From Streptomyces sp. Ncost-T10-10d (GTDB taxonomy: Bacteria; Actinomycetota; Actinomycetes; Streptomycetales; Streptomycetaceae): a DNA stretch of 64,000 bases. Below are positions 50,681 through 58,796 of this stretch, piece after piece. Position 1 is the stretch's first letter; every line of letters begins with the position of its first letter. The translations under genes and the position numbers were made by a program. The stretch covers positions 20,603 through 84,602 of the forward strand of contig NZ_FMDF01000175.1 of assembly GCF_900091955.1 (NCBI RefSeq), in the 5' to 3' direction. Under the pieces are notes generated by a model that made no database searches, had not been told where the DNA came from, and saw only the letters and a list, made by a program, of their open reading frames with translations.

Positions 50681-51418
50681 ATGCTGCAGCGCCTCGCCGA
50701 CGAACGCGCCACCGGCGCCCTGATGCGCGACCGCGGCACCCTCTATCTCGCCGAGGGCCAGGTGGTGCACGCCGAGAGCCCGGCGACGCCCGGTATAGAC
50801 ATCCTGCTCACCACGGGCGGCGCCCTGCACCGCGACGGCTGGTGGGAGGCGGTCGCCAGGGCGGGTGCCGGGCAGCGGGTCGGCCGCTATCTGGTGGACA
50901 GCGGGCGGGTGCCGGGCGGGGCGCTGGAGCTGTGCCACCTCGGCGCGCTGTACGACGCGGCGTTCTTCGCGCTCTCCCCCACCCGGACCCCGGCCCGTTT
51001 CCGCTACGGGGTCTCCCATTGGATCGGCCCCGTCCGCCCCGTCCCTGTCGATGCCGTGCAGCGCGAGACGCTCCGGCGCCGGGAGCTGCTGGAGCGGATC
51101 TGGCCCGACGCGGCGGGCGACAGCGCACCGCTCGTACGCACGGCCCGTCCCGTCGACGCACCCGTTCCGCCGAGCCGGCGCCGTGTGCTCGATCTCGTGG
51201 ACGGAGTGCGTACCGCATCGGACATCGCCCAGGAGCTGGGCAGACCGGCGTTCCACGTACTGGTCGGTCTGCGGCGCCTGGCCGCGGCCGGACTGGTCGA
51301 AGCGGTACGGGAGCTGCCGGCCGCGACCGCCCCCGGCCGGGTCGCACTTCCCGAGGTCACGGCCGACCCCGACGTCGCCCTGCTGCGCCGGCTCCGAGAC
51401 GCATTGGAGGCCCTGTGA
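50681..51418 (+). CDS. PATAN/DUF4388-like protein with C-terminal winged helix
   Basis: About 245 aa from ATG 50681 (MLQRLADERATGALMRDRG); a TTG at 50639 that overlaps the previous stop is possible and no start has a strong ribosome site. The N-terminal part (GTLYLAEGQVVHAESPATPG then ILLTTGG) is like the DUF4388/PATAN domain that occurs with roadblock proteins in signalling. A middle section matches no family I know. The C-terminal 75 residues look like a winged helix (LDLVDGVRTASDIAQELGRP; VGLRRLAAAGLVEAV). It overlaps the next gene by 4 nt. Probably an adaptor or regulator working with the flanking roadblock proteins. Confidence 0.75.
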   Translation: MLQRLADERATGALMRDRGTLYLAEGQVVHAESPATPGIDILLTTGGALHRDGWWEAVARAGAGQRVGRYLVDSGRVPGGALELCHLGALYDAAFFALSPTRTPARFRYGVSHWIGPVRPVPVDAVQRETLRRRELLERIWPDAAGDSAPLVRTARPVDAPVPPSRRRVLDLVDGVRTASDIAQELGRPAFHVLVGLRRLAAAGLVEAVRELPAATAPGRVALPEVTADPDVALLRRLRDALEAL

Positions 51419-51921
51419 TACGCGCGCTCAGACAGCGTGCCGGGAGGAGACAGCTGATGGTGCCCGAGGCCGAAGTGCAGGATGTCCTGGCCGAGCTCCA
51501 GCGGTTACGGGCCCGGGTCCCGCTCCTCTCCGGCGCCCTGGCGGCCAGCACCGACGGCCTCGTCCTGGCCCATGACACCCCGGGCGTGGAGGCGGAGGGC
51601 GTCGCCGCACTGACCGCGGCCGCGCTCGGCGTCGCGATCCGGATGGCGGACGCGACCGGCCGGGGCGGCTTCCGTGAACTTCTCGTACGGGGCGAGACCG
51701 GCTACATCGCGACGTACGCCGCAGGCTCCTCGGCCGTCCTCACCCTGCTGGCCGAGGACCGGATCAACGTCGGCAGGCTCCATCTGGAGGGCCGCCGGGC
51801 GGGCACCCGTATCGGCGAACTGGTCGACACCGCACTGGAACGCGCCGCACAGCCGGCGCCCCCGGCCCGCGCCCCCGAGCAGCGCCCCGCACAGCCCGGA
51901 CCGCTGCCTCACCGCACGTAA
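51415..51921 (+). CDS. Roadblock/LC7-domain protein 2
   Basis: A 168-aa protein. GTG 51415 overlaps the previous stop (GTGA) and has GGAGG 4-5 nt upstream; ATG 51457, also with a good site (GGGAGGAG), would give 154 aa. The roadblock domain covers AEVQDVLAELQRLRARVPLL, ASTDGLVLAHDTPG, LTAAALGVAIRMAD and LVRGETGYIATYAAGSSAVL. The last 30 residues are Ala/Pro-rich and disordered. The fold suggests a dimeric scaffold; partners are likely the neighbouring roadblock proteins. Confidence 0.87.
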   Translation: MIRALRQRAGRRQLMVPEAEVQDVLAELQRLRARVPLLSGALAASTDGLVLAHDTPGVEAEGVAALTAAALGVAIRMADATGRGGFRELLVRGETGYIATYAAGSSAVLTLLAEDRINVGRLHLEGRRAGTRIGELVDTALERAAQPAPPARAPEQRPAQPGPLPHRT

Positions 51922-51991
51922 CACCACCTACCCCGGGAAACAACCCACGGATCCGGTCGTCCCGGCCGGCCAGGAAAGGAAACGAGCACTC

Positions 51992-52366
51992 ATGGCGAAC
52001 ACCGAAGCGTCACTGAAGGAAGCGATGACGTCCATCGAGGGCACCCTCGGTGTCGCCCTCGTCGACTACACCAGCGGAATGGCGCTGGGCACCCTCGGCG
52101 GCGGCAAGGACTTCAATCTGGAGGTCGCGGCCGCGGGCAACACCGATGTCGTACGTGCCAAGCTCCGCACGATGGAGCACCTCGGTCTCCAGGACGAGAT
52201 CGAGGACGTCCTGATCACGCTCGGCGGCCAGTACCACCTGATCCGGCTGCTCAAGGCCCGCGGCAACAACGGCCTCTTCCTGTACCTGGTGCTGGACAAG
52301 GGCCGCGCCAACCTGGCCATGGCCCGCCACCAGCTGAAGCGGATCGAGGCCGAGCTGGAGGTCTGA
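51992..52366 (+). CDS. Roadblock/LC7-like protein 3
   Basis: A 124-aa protein from ATG 51992 with AGGAAAGGA upstream. The pattern TLGVALVDYTSGMALGTLGG, AAAGNTDVVRAKLRTMEHLG, EDVLITLGGQYHLIRLL and NGLFLYLVLDKGRANLAMAR matches roadblock protein 1 along its whole length, with no extensions. This is the most conserved-looking member and the last gene of the set. A GC hairpin at 52388-52409, within the end of the converging gene, could terminate it. Confidence 0.87.
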   Translation: MANTEASLKEAMTSIEGTLGVALVDYTSGMALGTLGGGKDFNLEVAAAGNTDVVRAKLRTMEHLGLQDEIEDVLITLGGQYHLIRLLKARGNNGLFLYLVLDKGRANLAMARHQLKRIEAELEV

Positions 52367-52376
52367 CCCGGCGGCC

Positions 52377-52961
52377 TCAGCGCCGGCGCCGCGCCCCGCC
52401 GGGCGCGGCGTCGCCCGCCATCGGCCCGGTCGTCCGATACCCCTTCACCTGCTTGCCCGCGGGCCGCCCGCGCTCCACCCAGTCGGTCCGCACCCAGTAC
52501 AGGGTGTCGTCCCGGCGCTCGCGCTGCCCGATCCTGACGGCCTTGATCCAGAGCCCGGCCCCCGCGCCCGCGAGCACCATCCCGCCGGCCCCGGGCAGCA
52601 GGAACGCGCTCGCCACCGCTATGAGGAACGCCCCGAGCAGCCACCACCGGTGCCCGCGTCGCCATGCGCGTACGGTCACGGCCCGGTCCTGGAGAAAGTC
52701 GGACCGCCCGGCGCGGGTGGCGCCCCCGGCCAGTTCCGCGTACCGCCGGCCGCGTGCGAGCGCCACCACGGCCGCGGTGACCAGGAACAGCGCCGCTCCG
52801 GCCAGCAGCCCGATCCGGCGTCCGGTGAGCCCCGGCACCAGTGCGCCGATCGCCGCAGCGAGCAGCCCCGGCCACCACAGCGGTGCGGCTCCGGCCCGTA
52901 CGATCACGGCCACCCTCGCCAACGACTGCGCTCCGCGCCCCACGTCCGTACCCCTCTCCAC
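52377..52961 (-). CDS. Hypothetical four-helix membrane protein
   Basis: A 194-aa protein with two pairs of transmembrane helices: PLWWPGLLAAAIGALVPGL, IGLLAGAALFLVTAAVVALA, and WWLLGAFLIAVASAFLLPG with GGMVLAGAGAGLWIKAVRIG. Arg-rich cytoplasmic loops and a basic C-terminus (GGARRRR) set an inside-C topology. I do not recognise a family. It converges on the roadblock cluster with an 10-nt gap and is alone on its strand. Its 3' end contains the stem GCCGCGCCC / GGGCGCGGC. Confidence 0.65.
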   Translation of the reverse strand: MERGTDVGRGAQSLARVAVIVRAGAAPLWWPGLLAAAIGALVPGLTGRRIGLLAGAALFLVTAAVVALARGRRYAELAGGATRAGRSDFLQDRAVTVRAWRRGHRWWLLGAFLIAVASAFLLPGAGGMVLAGAGAGLWIKAVRIGQRERRDDTLYWVRTDWVERGRPAGKQVKGYRTTGPMAGDAAPGGARRRR

Positions 52962-53084
52962 AGCTCCTTCTGATCCTTCTGGGCCCGGAGATTAATAGCC
53001 GTAGATGAGCGATGCCTGAGAATCGTCGAGATCGGTGGGGCCGCCCTCAGTACGTGATCCCCGTCAGGCCGTCGCCACCACCCG

Positions 53085-53936
53085 TCACTCGACGAACAGC
53101 CCCCGCGCCGCCGCTCGCGCGTCGAACTCCTCCAACCGCGCCTGCGCATCGGGCAGGTCGTCGCACATCGCCTCCAGCAGCACCCGGCCCAGCAGCATGG
53201 GCGCACACGCCGTGTCGAAGGCGAGCCCGGTGCCGACGGCTGCCGGGATCAGCAGGTCGCTGTGCCTGGCCACCGGAGCGAACGCCGAATCGGCGACCGA
53301 CACCACGGTCAGCCCCTGTTCCTGCGCATACGCGAGGGCGTCCACGACCTCCTTCGGATGCCGGGGCAGCGCGAAACAGATCAGCGCCGTGGCACCCGCC
53401 CGCCGCGCCGCGTCGATCCGGTCGTGCAGCATGCTGCCGCCCTCGTCGAGCACCCGGACATCGGGGTGGACCTTGGCCGCGAAGTACCCGAATCCGCGCG
53501 CCTGGGAGGAGGCGGCCCGCAGCCCGAGCACGGGGAGCGGCCGGGAGGCGGCGAGCAGCCGCCCCGCCCGCTCGACGGGGCCGGGGTCGGCGAGCAGCTC
53601 GGCAAGGTGCTGCAGATTCTCGATCTCGCCGAGGACAGCCTGCTGGTACTCGTTGTACGTACGTTCACCCGCCCCCTCACCCGGCTCGGCGGGCCCCGGC
53701 GCGACATCCCGCAGATACCTCCGCAGTGCCGGATAGCCGTCGAATCCGAGGGCGACGGCGAACCGGGTGACGGACGGCTGACTGACCCCGGCCAGCTCGG
53801 CCAGCTCGACGCTCGACAGGAACGGCACCTCGGCGGCCCTGCGCACCATGGAGTGCGCGATGCGCCGTTGCGTCGGTGTCAACCGGTGCCCCTCGAAGAG
53901 CTGCTGCAGTCGTGCGGCAGGGCTGCTCTCGCTCAT
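53085..53936 (-). CDS. MurR/RpiR family transcriptional regulator
   Basis: A 283-aa regulator. ATG 53936 (MSESSPAARLQQLF) has GGAGG 7 nt upstream and overlaps the lyase stop (ATGA). The N-terminal HTH_6 domain (about 1-77) includes LTPTQRRIAHSMVRRA and LAELAGVSQPSVTRFAVALGF. The SIS domain follows (LGLRAASSQARGFGYFAAKV; GATALICFALPRHPKEVVDAL; ADSAFAPVARHSDLLI), which normally senses a phosphosugar or other small ligand. Its link to a histidine/aromatic lyase gene suggests it controls the hut genes; this is inference. Confidence 0.92.
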   Translation of the reverse strand: MSESSPAARLQQLFEGHRLTPTQRRIAHSMVRRAAEVPFLSSVELAELAGVSQPSVTRFAVALGFDGYPALRRYLRDVAPGPAEPGEGAGERTYNEYQQAVLGEIENLQHLAELLADPGPVERAGRLLAASRPLPVLGLRAASSQARGFGYFAAKVHPDVRVLDEGGSMLHDRIDAARRAGATALICFALPRHPKEVVDALAYAQEQGLTVVSVADSAFAPVARHSDLLIPAAVGTGLAFDTACAPMLLGRVLLEAMCDDLPDAQARLEEFDARAAARGLFVE

Positions 53937-55496
53937 ACCGTCCCCCTCCAAAGTTCTGTGTACTGGTCGAGCAGCTCCCCGGCCGCGACCTTTACATCAT
54001 CGGTGAGCGGCCGGTCCGCGAGATCGTCGTTGAGCAGAGAATCGGCGAGCACGAAGGCACGGCCCACCGGAAGATCCGGATCGGGGCGCAGGTCCCGCTG
54101 GCGCAACGCCCTTACGGCGGCGACCAGTTCGCAGCCCACGACGTGCCGGTACGCGCCGCAGGCCCGCAATGTCTGACGGGCGGCGAGCGAGGCGAAACTG
54201 GCCTGCTCCTCGACACCGCGGGACAGGACGGCGTGGCCGAGCGATGCGGGAGCGGAGTAGGTGCGCAGATCACCGAGGGCGGCCCCGGCCGCGTACTCCA
54301 GGATCATCACGCCGGACGAGGCGGGTTCGCCGTCCGCGAGGAAGGGCCGCAGGCGGGTGAGGGCCGGCTCGTTGAGTGCCGAGAGCCGGGAGGTGGAGAG
54401 CCGGGCGACCTGGGTCACGGCGAGCCTGAAGTGATCGAGTGCCAGGGCCGGCTGGGCCAGGTAGAAGCCCCCGTGGTGGTAGGCGGCCGGGCTGTCGTTG
54501 GCGCCGGCGTCCGGACAGATGAGCGGGTTCTCGGCGGCGGCGTTGATCTCGACGGCGAGAACCCGTTCGAGGGCGTCGGCGGCGTCCTGCGCGGGCCCGT
54601 GGATCTGCGGCAGGCAGCGGAATCCGTACGGGTCCTGGATCCGGCCGAGCGGTGGTCCGGGACGCTCCGGGACACCGAGCAGCTCCCGCATCCGGGCGGC
54701 GACACCGTAGGAACCCGGGTGGGGGCGGGCCGCGTGGACCGGCTCCGCGTAGGCCTCGTACGAGCCGTCGACCGCGAGCAGGGAGAGCGCGGCGACGACC
54801 TGGGGGGCGGCGACCAGGCGGCGCAGCTCGTCGAGGGCGAGCGTGGCCTGTCCGAGCGTGAGGGCGTTGCTGCTGATCAGCGCGAGGGCGTCGTTGTTGT
54901 CGAGCGGCTGGGGCTCGGGGGCGGCGCCGGGGCCCCTGCCAGGGGTGCTCCCCGGCGAGGGCGAGGCCGACCTGGGCGAGGGCCGCGATGTCGCCGGTGC
55001 CGACCGAGCCGAATTCATTGACGACCGGGTGCGCCCCGGCCTCCAGTGCCTCGCAGAGCGCGGTGACGACGGTCGGCCGCAGCCCGGCGCCGCCCGCGAG
55101 CAACTGGTTGGCGCGTACGGCGAGCATGGCCCGGACCTCGCGGGCGGGCAGCGCTTGGCCGATCGCTCCGGCGTGGCTGCGCAGCAGCCGCAGTCCGTGA
55201 TCGGCTGCCGCCTCGGTGGGAACGTCCTCGTTGCGGTTGGCGCCGACGCCGGTGGAGCGCCCGTAGACCCGCCCGGTGGCGGCAAGCTCCCGGGCGGCGT
55301 TCCAGGAGCGGTCGACGCGCTTCATCGCTTCGTCGGCGGGGACGGGGCGGGCGGTGCCGTGGGCGAGCCGGACGACATCGGAGACCGGGAGCGTCTGGCC
55401 GTCGAGCACGACGACGCCGACGGAACCGGGAGCTCCAAAAGAACCGACGGTCCCGGACGCGGAGCCCTCGGAGTCCACCAGGTGGGACGACATCAT
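53933..55496 (-). pseudogene. Aromatic amino acid / histidine ammonia-lyase family, frameshifted
   Basis: From ATG 55496 (AGGAGG upstream) the frame reads a HAL-family N-terminus (LDGQTLPVSDVVRLAHG; VYGRSTGVGANRNEDV; AVRANQLLAGGAGLRPTVV; NEFGSVGTGDIAALAQVG) to HPWQGP, then becomes Arg/Pro nonsense. The rest (EPQPLDNNDALALISSNALT; RIQDPYGFRCLPQIHG; AAENPLICPDAGAND) continues in another frame to 53933. One surplus base in GGGGCCCC at 54929-54936 would explain it; corrected, the protein would be about 520 aa. It would deaminate histidine or an aromatic amino acid. The cofactor-forming loop reads GSVGTGD, not the usual GSLGASGD. It may be a real loss or an assembly error. Confidence 0.85.
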
Positions 55497-55569
55497 GCGC
55501 AAACTCCTCCTATCCGGACACCTTGTCTCGCTTTTCGGATCTCTGTACCCAGTGTTTTACCCCGAAGCA

Positions 55570-55615
55570 TTGACAACCTATTCAGTAACGAAGAACTCTG
55601 CATGACTATATGCAG
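55570..55615 (+). promoter_or_regulatory. Divergent promoter region with TTGACA, TATTCAG and an 18-bp palindrome
   Basis: TTGACA (55570-55575) is followed at once by the heptamer TATTCAG (55579-55585), and then by CTGCAT-GACTAT-ATGCAG (55598-55615), a perfect 6-bp inverted repeat. The TTGAC...TATTCAG arrangement also appears upstream of hutU. This is the only regulatory DNA between the lyase and the transport genes (55497-55634). Confidence 0.45.
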
Positions 55616-55634
55616 CCGGGGCAAGGGACGACTG

Positions 55635-55898
55635 ATGATCAAATTCGACGCAGTGAACAAGCGTTTCCCGAACGGCACGACGGCAGTTCGCGACCTCAGC
55701 CTCACCGTGCCGGAAGGCGGTATCGCCGTCCTCGTCGGTTCTTCCGGCTGCGGTAGGACCACCACGCCGAGAATGATCAACCGGATGGTCGAGCCGGCCT
55801 CCGGCACCATCCGGCTCGGCGACAAGAACAAGAAGGACCCCGAGGACGTCGCACACGACTGGGCGAAGCAGCACGGCCTCGTCAAGAAGGGAAGCTGA
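55635..55898 (+). pseudogene. Fused remnant of a ProU/OpuA-type ABC transporter
   Basis: An 87-codon open frame. Residues 1-62 are the beginning of an OpuAA/HutV-type ATPase (MIKFDAVNKRFPNG; LVGSSGCGRTTTPRMINRMV; EPASGTIRL), but the Walker A lysine is replaced by Arg and the protein stops after the first strand region. Residues about 64-87 (KKDPEDVAHDWAKQHGLVKK) look like the C-terminal end of a glycine betaine-type substrate-binding protein. The simplest reading is an in-frame deletion that removed most of the ATPase, the permease and the binding protein. HutXWV histidine transporters belong to this family, which fits the site. It cannot work as a transporter. Confidence 0.75.
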
Positions 55899-55901
55899 CC
55901 G

Positions 55902-57347
55902 ATGGCAGGCCTGCTCGAACAGCGTTCCATCGATGTCGTGCCGGACAACGAACGTCACGGCACCGCATTCAGCCAGTTCACGCTCTGGCTCGGCGCCAAC
56001 CTCCAGATCACCGCCGTCGTCACCGGCGCACTCGCGGTCGTCTTCGGCGGCGGCCCGTTCTGGTCGGTCATCGGCCTGGCGCTGGGCAATCTGCTCGGCG
56101 GAGCCGTGATGGCCCTGCACTCCGCGCAGGGCCCGCGCCTGGGACTGCCGCAGATGATCCAGTCCCGCGCGCAGTTCGGGGTCAAGGGCGCAGTGGTCCC
56201 GCTGGCCCTGGTGATCGTGATGTACGTCGGCTTCTTCGCCAGCGGCAGCGTGCTGGCCGGTCAGGCGGTCGGGGAGCTCACCCACCTCGGCGAGACGCCC
56301 GGCATCGTCATCTTCGCGCTGGTCACCGCCCTGATGGCAGCGATCGGCTATCGCGTCATCCATATGCTCGGCCGGGTCGCCGGCGTGATCTGCGCGGTCG
56401 CCTTCGTCTATCTCGGCATCCGGCTGCTCGACCGCATCGATCTCGGAGCCGTCCTCGCCGACCGCGCCTTCGATCTGCCGATGTTCCTGCTCGCGGTCTC
56501 GCTCGCCGCGTCCTGGCAGCTGGCGTTCGGCCCGTACGTGGCCGACTACTCCCGCTATCTGCCACGTACGACCAGCGCCCGCGCCACCTTCTGGTGGACG
56601 CTCTCCGGCTCGGCGCTCGGCTCCCAGTGGTCCATGGTCTTCGGTGTGCTGGTCGCGGCCACCGCCGGAGACGCCTTCCTGGCGGGCCAGGTCGGCTATG
56701 TCGTGGCCCTGGGCGGAACCGGCCTCATCGCCTCGTTCCTGTACTTCGTGATCGCGCTCGGCAAGCTGACCATCAATGTCCTCAACACCTACGGCGGCTT
56801 CATGTCGTTGGTGACCAGCATCAGCGGTTTCCGCGGTCAGAGAAGCCTCTCCCCGCGCGGCCGGGCTCTCTACATCACGGGCATCATGCTTGTCGGCACG
56901 GTAGTCGCCCTGCTCGGCAAGGACAGCTTCCTCGCCTCCTTCAAGGACTTCCTGCTCTTCCTGCTGACCTTCTTCACCCCGTGGTCGGCGATCAACCTGG
57001 TCGACTACTACCTGATCTCACGGGAGCGGTACGACATCCCTGCCCTTGCCGATCCGCGCGGCCGGTACGGCGCATGGCGCTGGGACGCGCTGGCGGTGTA
57101 CGGGATCGGGCTGGTCGCCCAGCTGCCGTTCCTGGTGACGCACTTCTACACCGGACCGCTGGTCGGGCCGCTGGGCGGCGCCGACATCTCGTGGGTGGTC
57201 GGCCTGGTCGTACCGGCACTGCTGTACTGGCTGCTCGCCCGTCGCGACACCACGCACATCCCGGAACATACGATCCTCCCCGCCCAGGTACCAGCAGGCG
57301 AGAACAACGGGGCCGGCACCACCGGCACGGCGACCGCCCGCACGTAG
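55902..57347 (+). CDS. NCS1-family (cytosine/purine/allantoin) permease
   Basis: A 481-aa integral membrane protein with 12 helices of the nucleobase:cation symporter-1 family. Family landmarks are LWLGANLQITAVVTGALAV in helix 1, MALHSAQGPRLGLPQMIQSR, and SWQLAFGPYVADYSRYLPRTT. It starts 3 nt after the ABC remnant and must share its promoter. Members import cytosine, hydantoins, allantoin or thiamine precursors. In the hut setting it is probably a urocanate or histidine importer; this is inference. The last 30 residues are a polar Ala/Thr/Gly tail. Confidence 0.9.
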   Translation: MAGLLEQRSIDVVPDNERHGTAFSQFTLWLGANLQITAVVTGALAVVFGGGPFWSVIGLALGNLLGGAVMALHSAQGPRLGLPQMIQSRAQFGVKGAVVPLALVIVMYVGFFASGSVLAGQAVGELTHLGETPGIVIFALVTALMAAIGYRVIHMLGRVAGVICAVAFVYLGIRLLDRIDLGAVLADRAFDLPMFLLAVSLAASWQLAFGPYVADYSRYLPRTTSARATFWWTLSGSALGSQWSMVFGVLVAATAGDAFLAGQVGYVVALGGTGLIASFLYFVIALGKLTINVLNTYGGFMSLVTSISGFRGQRSLSPRGRALYITGIMLVGTVVALLGKDSFLASFKDFLLFLLTFFTPWSAINLVDYYLISRERYDIPALADPRGRYGAWRWDALAVYGIGLVAQLPFLVTHFYTGPLVGPLGGADISWVVGLVVPALLYWLLARRDTTHIPEHTILPAQVPAGENNGAGTTGTATART

Positions 57348-57434
57348 CCGCAACGGCTCGGCTCCACCGCGTCCGGCGAAAGAGGGGGGTTAGCCCCACT
57401 GCCCCCGGCACCCCCGATTCGTACCGTAAAAGAC

Positions 57435-57854
57435 ATGGAAACCCGTGACCCTGAGCTCAAGAGCGAGCTCGATGCCACCCTGCATGCCCGTAGTGAGCTG
57501 GGTTCGGATTACGAGTCCGCGCTCGTCGAGTCGTTCCTGGAGAAGGTCGAGCAACGTCTCGACACCACGCTCGACCGCCGTGTCCGGCGCCATCTCGCCG
57601 AGCAGCAGGTCAGTGTCGCCAGGGGGGCGCGGCCGCCGCAGCCCATGGGGAACTTCGGCGAGCGCTACGGCTTCGGGATCATCTCGCTGATCCTGGCCAT
57701 CCCGCTGTCGGCGATCGGCGCCGCGGCCGCCCATACCGGGGGGCTGGTCGTCGCCTGGCTCGGCATCGTCGCCGTCAATGCCGTGCATGCCGCCCGCAGC
57801 TGGCCCTGGTTCCGGCACCGTTCCGAGCGCACGGAGTCCGACTGGGAGGGCTGA
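57435..57854 (+). CDS. Small membrane protein with helical N-terminal domain
   Basis: A 139-aa protein. The first 70 residues are charged and probably coiled (ELKSELDATLHARSELG; SALVESFLEKVEQRLDTTLD; RRVRRHLAEQQ). Two hydrophobic helices follow (FGIISLILAIPLSAIGAAAA and GGLVVAWLGIVAVNAVHAA), and a short basic end. The layout is seen in many actinobacterial hypothetical membrane proteins. The function is unknown. It stands 87 nt after the permease and may be a separate unit. A hairpin at 57858-57876 follows. Confidence 0.75.
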   Translation: METRDPELKSELDATLHARSELGSDYESALVESFLEKVEQRLDTTLDRRVRRHLAEQQVSVARGARPPQPMGNFGERYGFGIISLILAIPLSAIGAAAAHTGGLVVAWLGIVAVNAVHAARSWPWFRHRSERTESDWEG

Positions 57855-57857
57855 GGG

Positions 57858-57876
57858 CCGCGGGCCGGGCCCGCGG
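57858..57876. terminator. Short GC hairpin between convergent genes
   Basis: CCGCGGGC-CGG-GCCCGCGG: a perfect 8-bp stem with a 3-nt loop, 3 bases after the membrane-protein stop and 10 bases before the SDR stop. Confidence 0.8.
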
Positions 57877-57886
57877 ACACGGGGCG

Positions 57887-58648
57887 CTACGCCTGGCGGG
57901 TGGGCAGCACGACCAGCTGGCGCAGGTTGATGTGGCGCGCGCGACTGGTGGCGTAGGCCACGAGGTCGGCGATCTCCTCGCTCGACAGTGCCCCGACCGC
58001 GTCGAACATGCCGTCGAGCTGCCCGCTCAGCTCGGCGTTGTCGATGTGGCCGCCCAGTTCCGTGTCGGTGAGACCCGGCTCGATGTTCGTGACGCGGACG
58101 TCGCGAGGTCCGAACTCCGTGCGCAGCGACGACGACAGGTGGGTGAGCGCGGCCTTCGTCGCCCCGTACACCGCGTAGTGGGGAAACGTGACGTGCGCGC
58201 CGATGGACGAGATGTTCACCAGGTCCGCGGTGCGGCCGTCGGCGGCCGCCGCCACCAGGTCGGATGTGAAGGCCCGGATGATCCGCAGGGCGCCCGTCAC
58301 ATTGGTGTCGATCATCCGCTGCCACTCGTCCGTCCGGCCCTCGTCCACCGGGTTCGGCAGCATCACACCGGCCGCGTTGACCACCAGGTCCACCTGCCCG
58401 AACGTGCTGTGCACCCGCTCGGCCGCGGCGTCCACGGACGCCTGGTCGGTGACATCGGCGGTGACGGCGAGCGCCGCACCACCCTCCGCCTCGATCGTGG
58501 CGGCCAGCTTATCCAGCCGCTCCGCGCGCCGGGCCAGCAGTGCGACCCCGACGCCCTGGGCGGCGAGCAGCCGGGCGGTCGCGGCGCCCATGCCGCTGGC
58601 GGCTCCGGTGATGACGGCGGTGCGGCCTGCGAGGGTCTCGTACGACAT
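57887..58648 (-). CDS. Short-chain dehydrogenase/reductase
   Basis: A 253-aa classical SDR from ATG 58648 with AAGGAG 8 nt upstream. The cofactor motif TGAASGMGAATARLL is near the N-terminus, NAAG is in the middle, and the catalytic Ser-Tyr-Lys set is NISSIGAH with YAVYGATKAAL. It would use NAD(P)H to reduce or oxidise an unknown carbonyl/alcohol. It diverges from an XRE/MmyB-type regulator with a 148-nt spacer, an arrangement in which the regulator commonly controls the oxidoreductase. Confidence 0.93.
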   Translation of the reverse strand: MSYETLAGRTAVITGAASGMGAATARLLAAQGVGVALLARRAERLDKLAATIEAEGGAALAVTADVTDQASVDAAAERVHSTFGQVDLVVNAAGVMLPNPVDEGRTDEWQRMIDTNVTGALRIIRAFTSDLVAAAADGRTADLVNISSIGAHVTFPHYAVYGATKAALTHLSSSLRTEFGPRDVRVTNIEPGLTDTELGGHIDNAELSGQLDGMFDAVGALSSEEIADLVAYATSRARHINLRQLVVLPTRQA

Positions 58649-58742
58649 GTCCGTACTCCTTGCGCTCTCAGGACCGGGGCGTTTCCCCGGGCCTGGCCCC
58701 ACTCTGCGCGGCTGCCGCCCGGCCACCCAGGGATGCGTTGTT

Positions 58743-58763
58743 CCTGGGTCTGCCAGTACCAGG
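58743..58763. promoter_or_regulatory. Inverted repeat in the SDR-regulator divergent spacer
   Basis: CCTGG (58743-58747) and CCAGG (58759-58763) form an inverted repeat around an inner CTGG-GTCTG-CCAG, 34-54 bases before the regulator's ATG. A minus-10-like TACGAT at 58784-58789 would place the regulator's transcript almost at its start codon. Confidence 0.4.
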
Positions 58764-58796
58764 TTCGGCGCCCGCGCTTCTTCTACGATCGGTGTC

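Noticed and set aside
50134..52330. Several long minus-strand frames opposite the roadblock genes
   Set aside because: They are mirror images of the conserved plus-strand genes and have no recognisable motifs.
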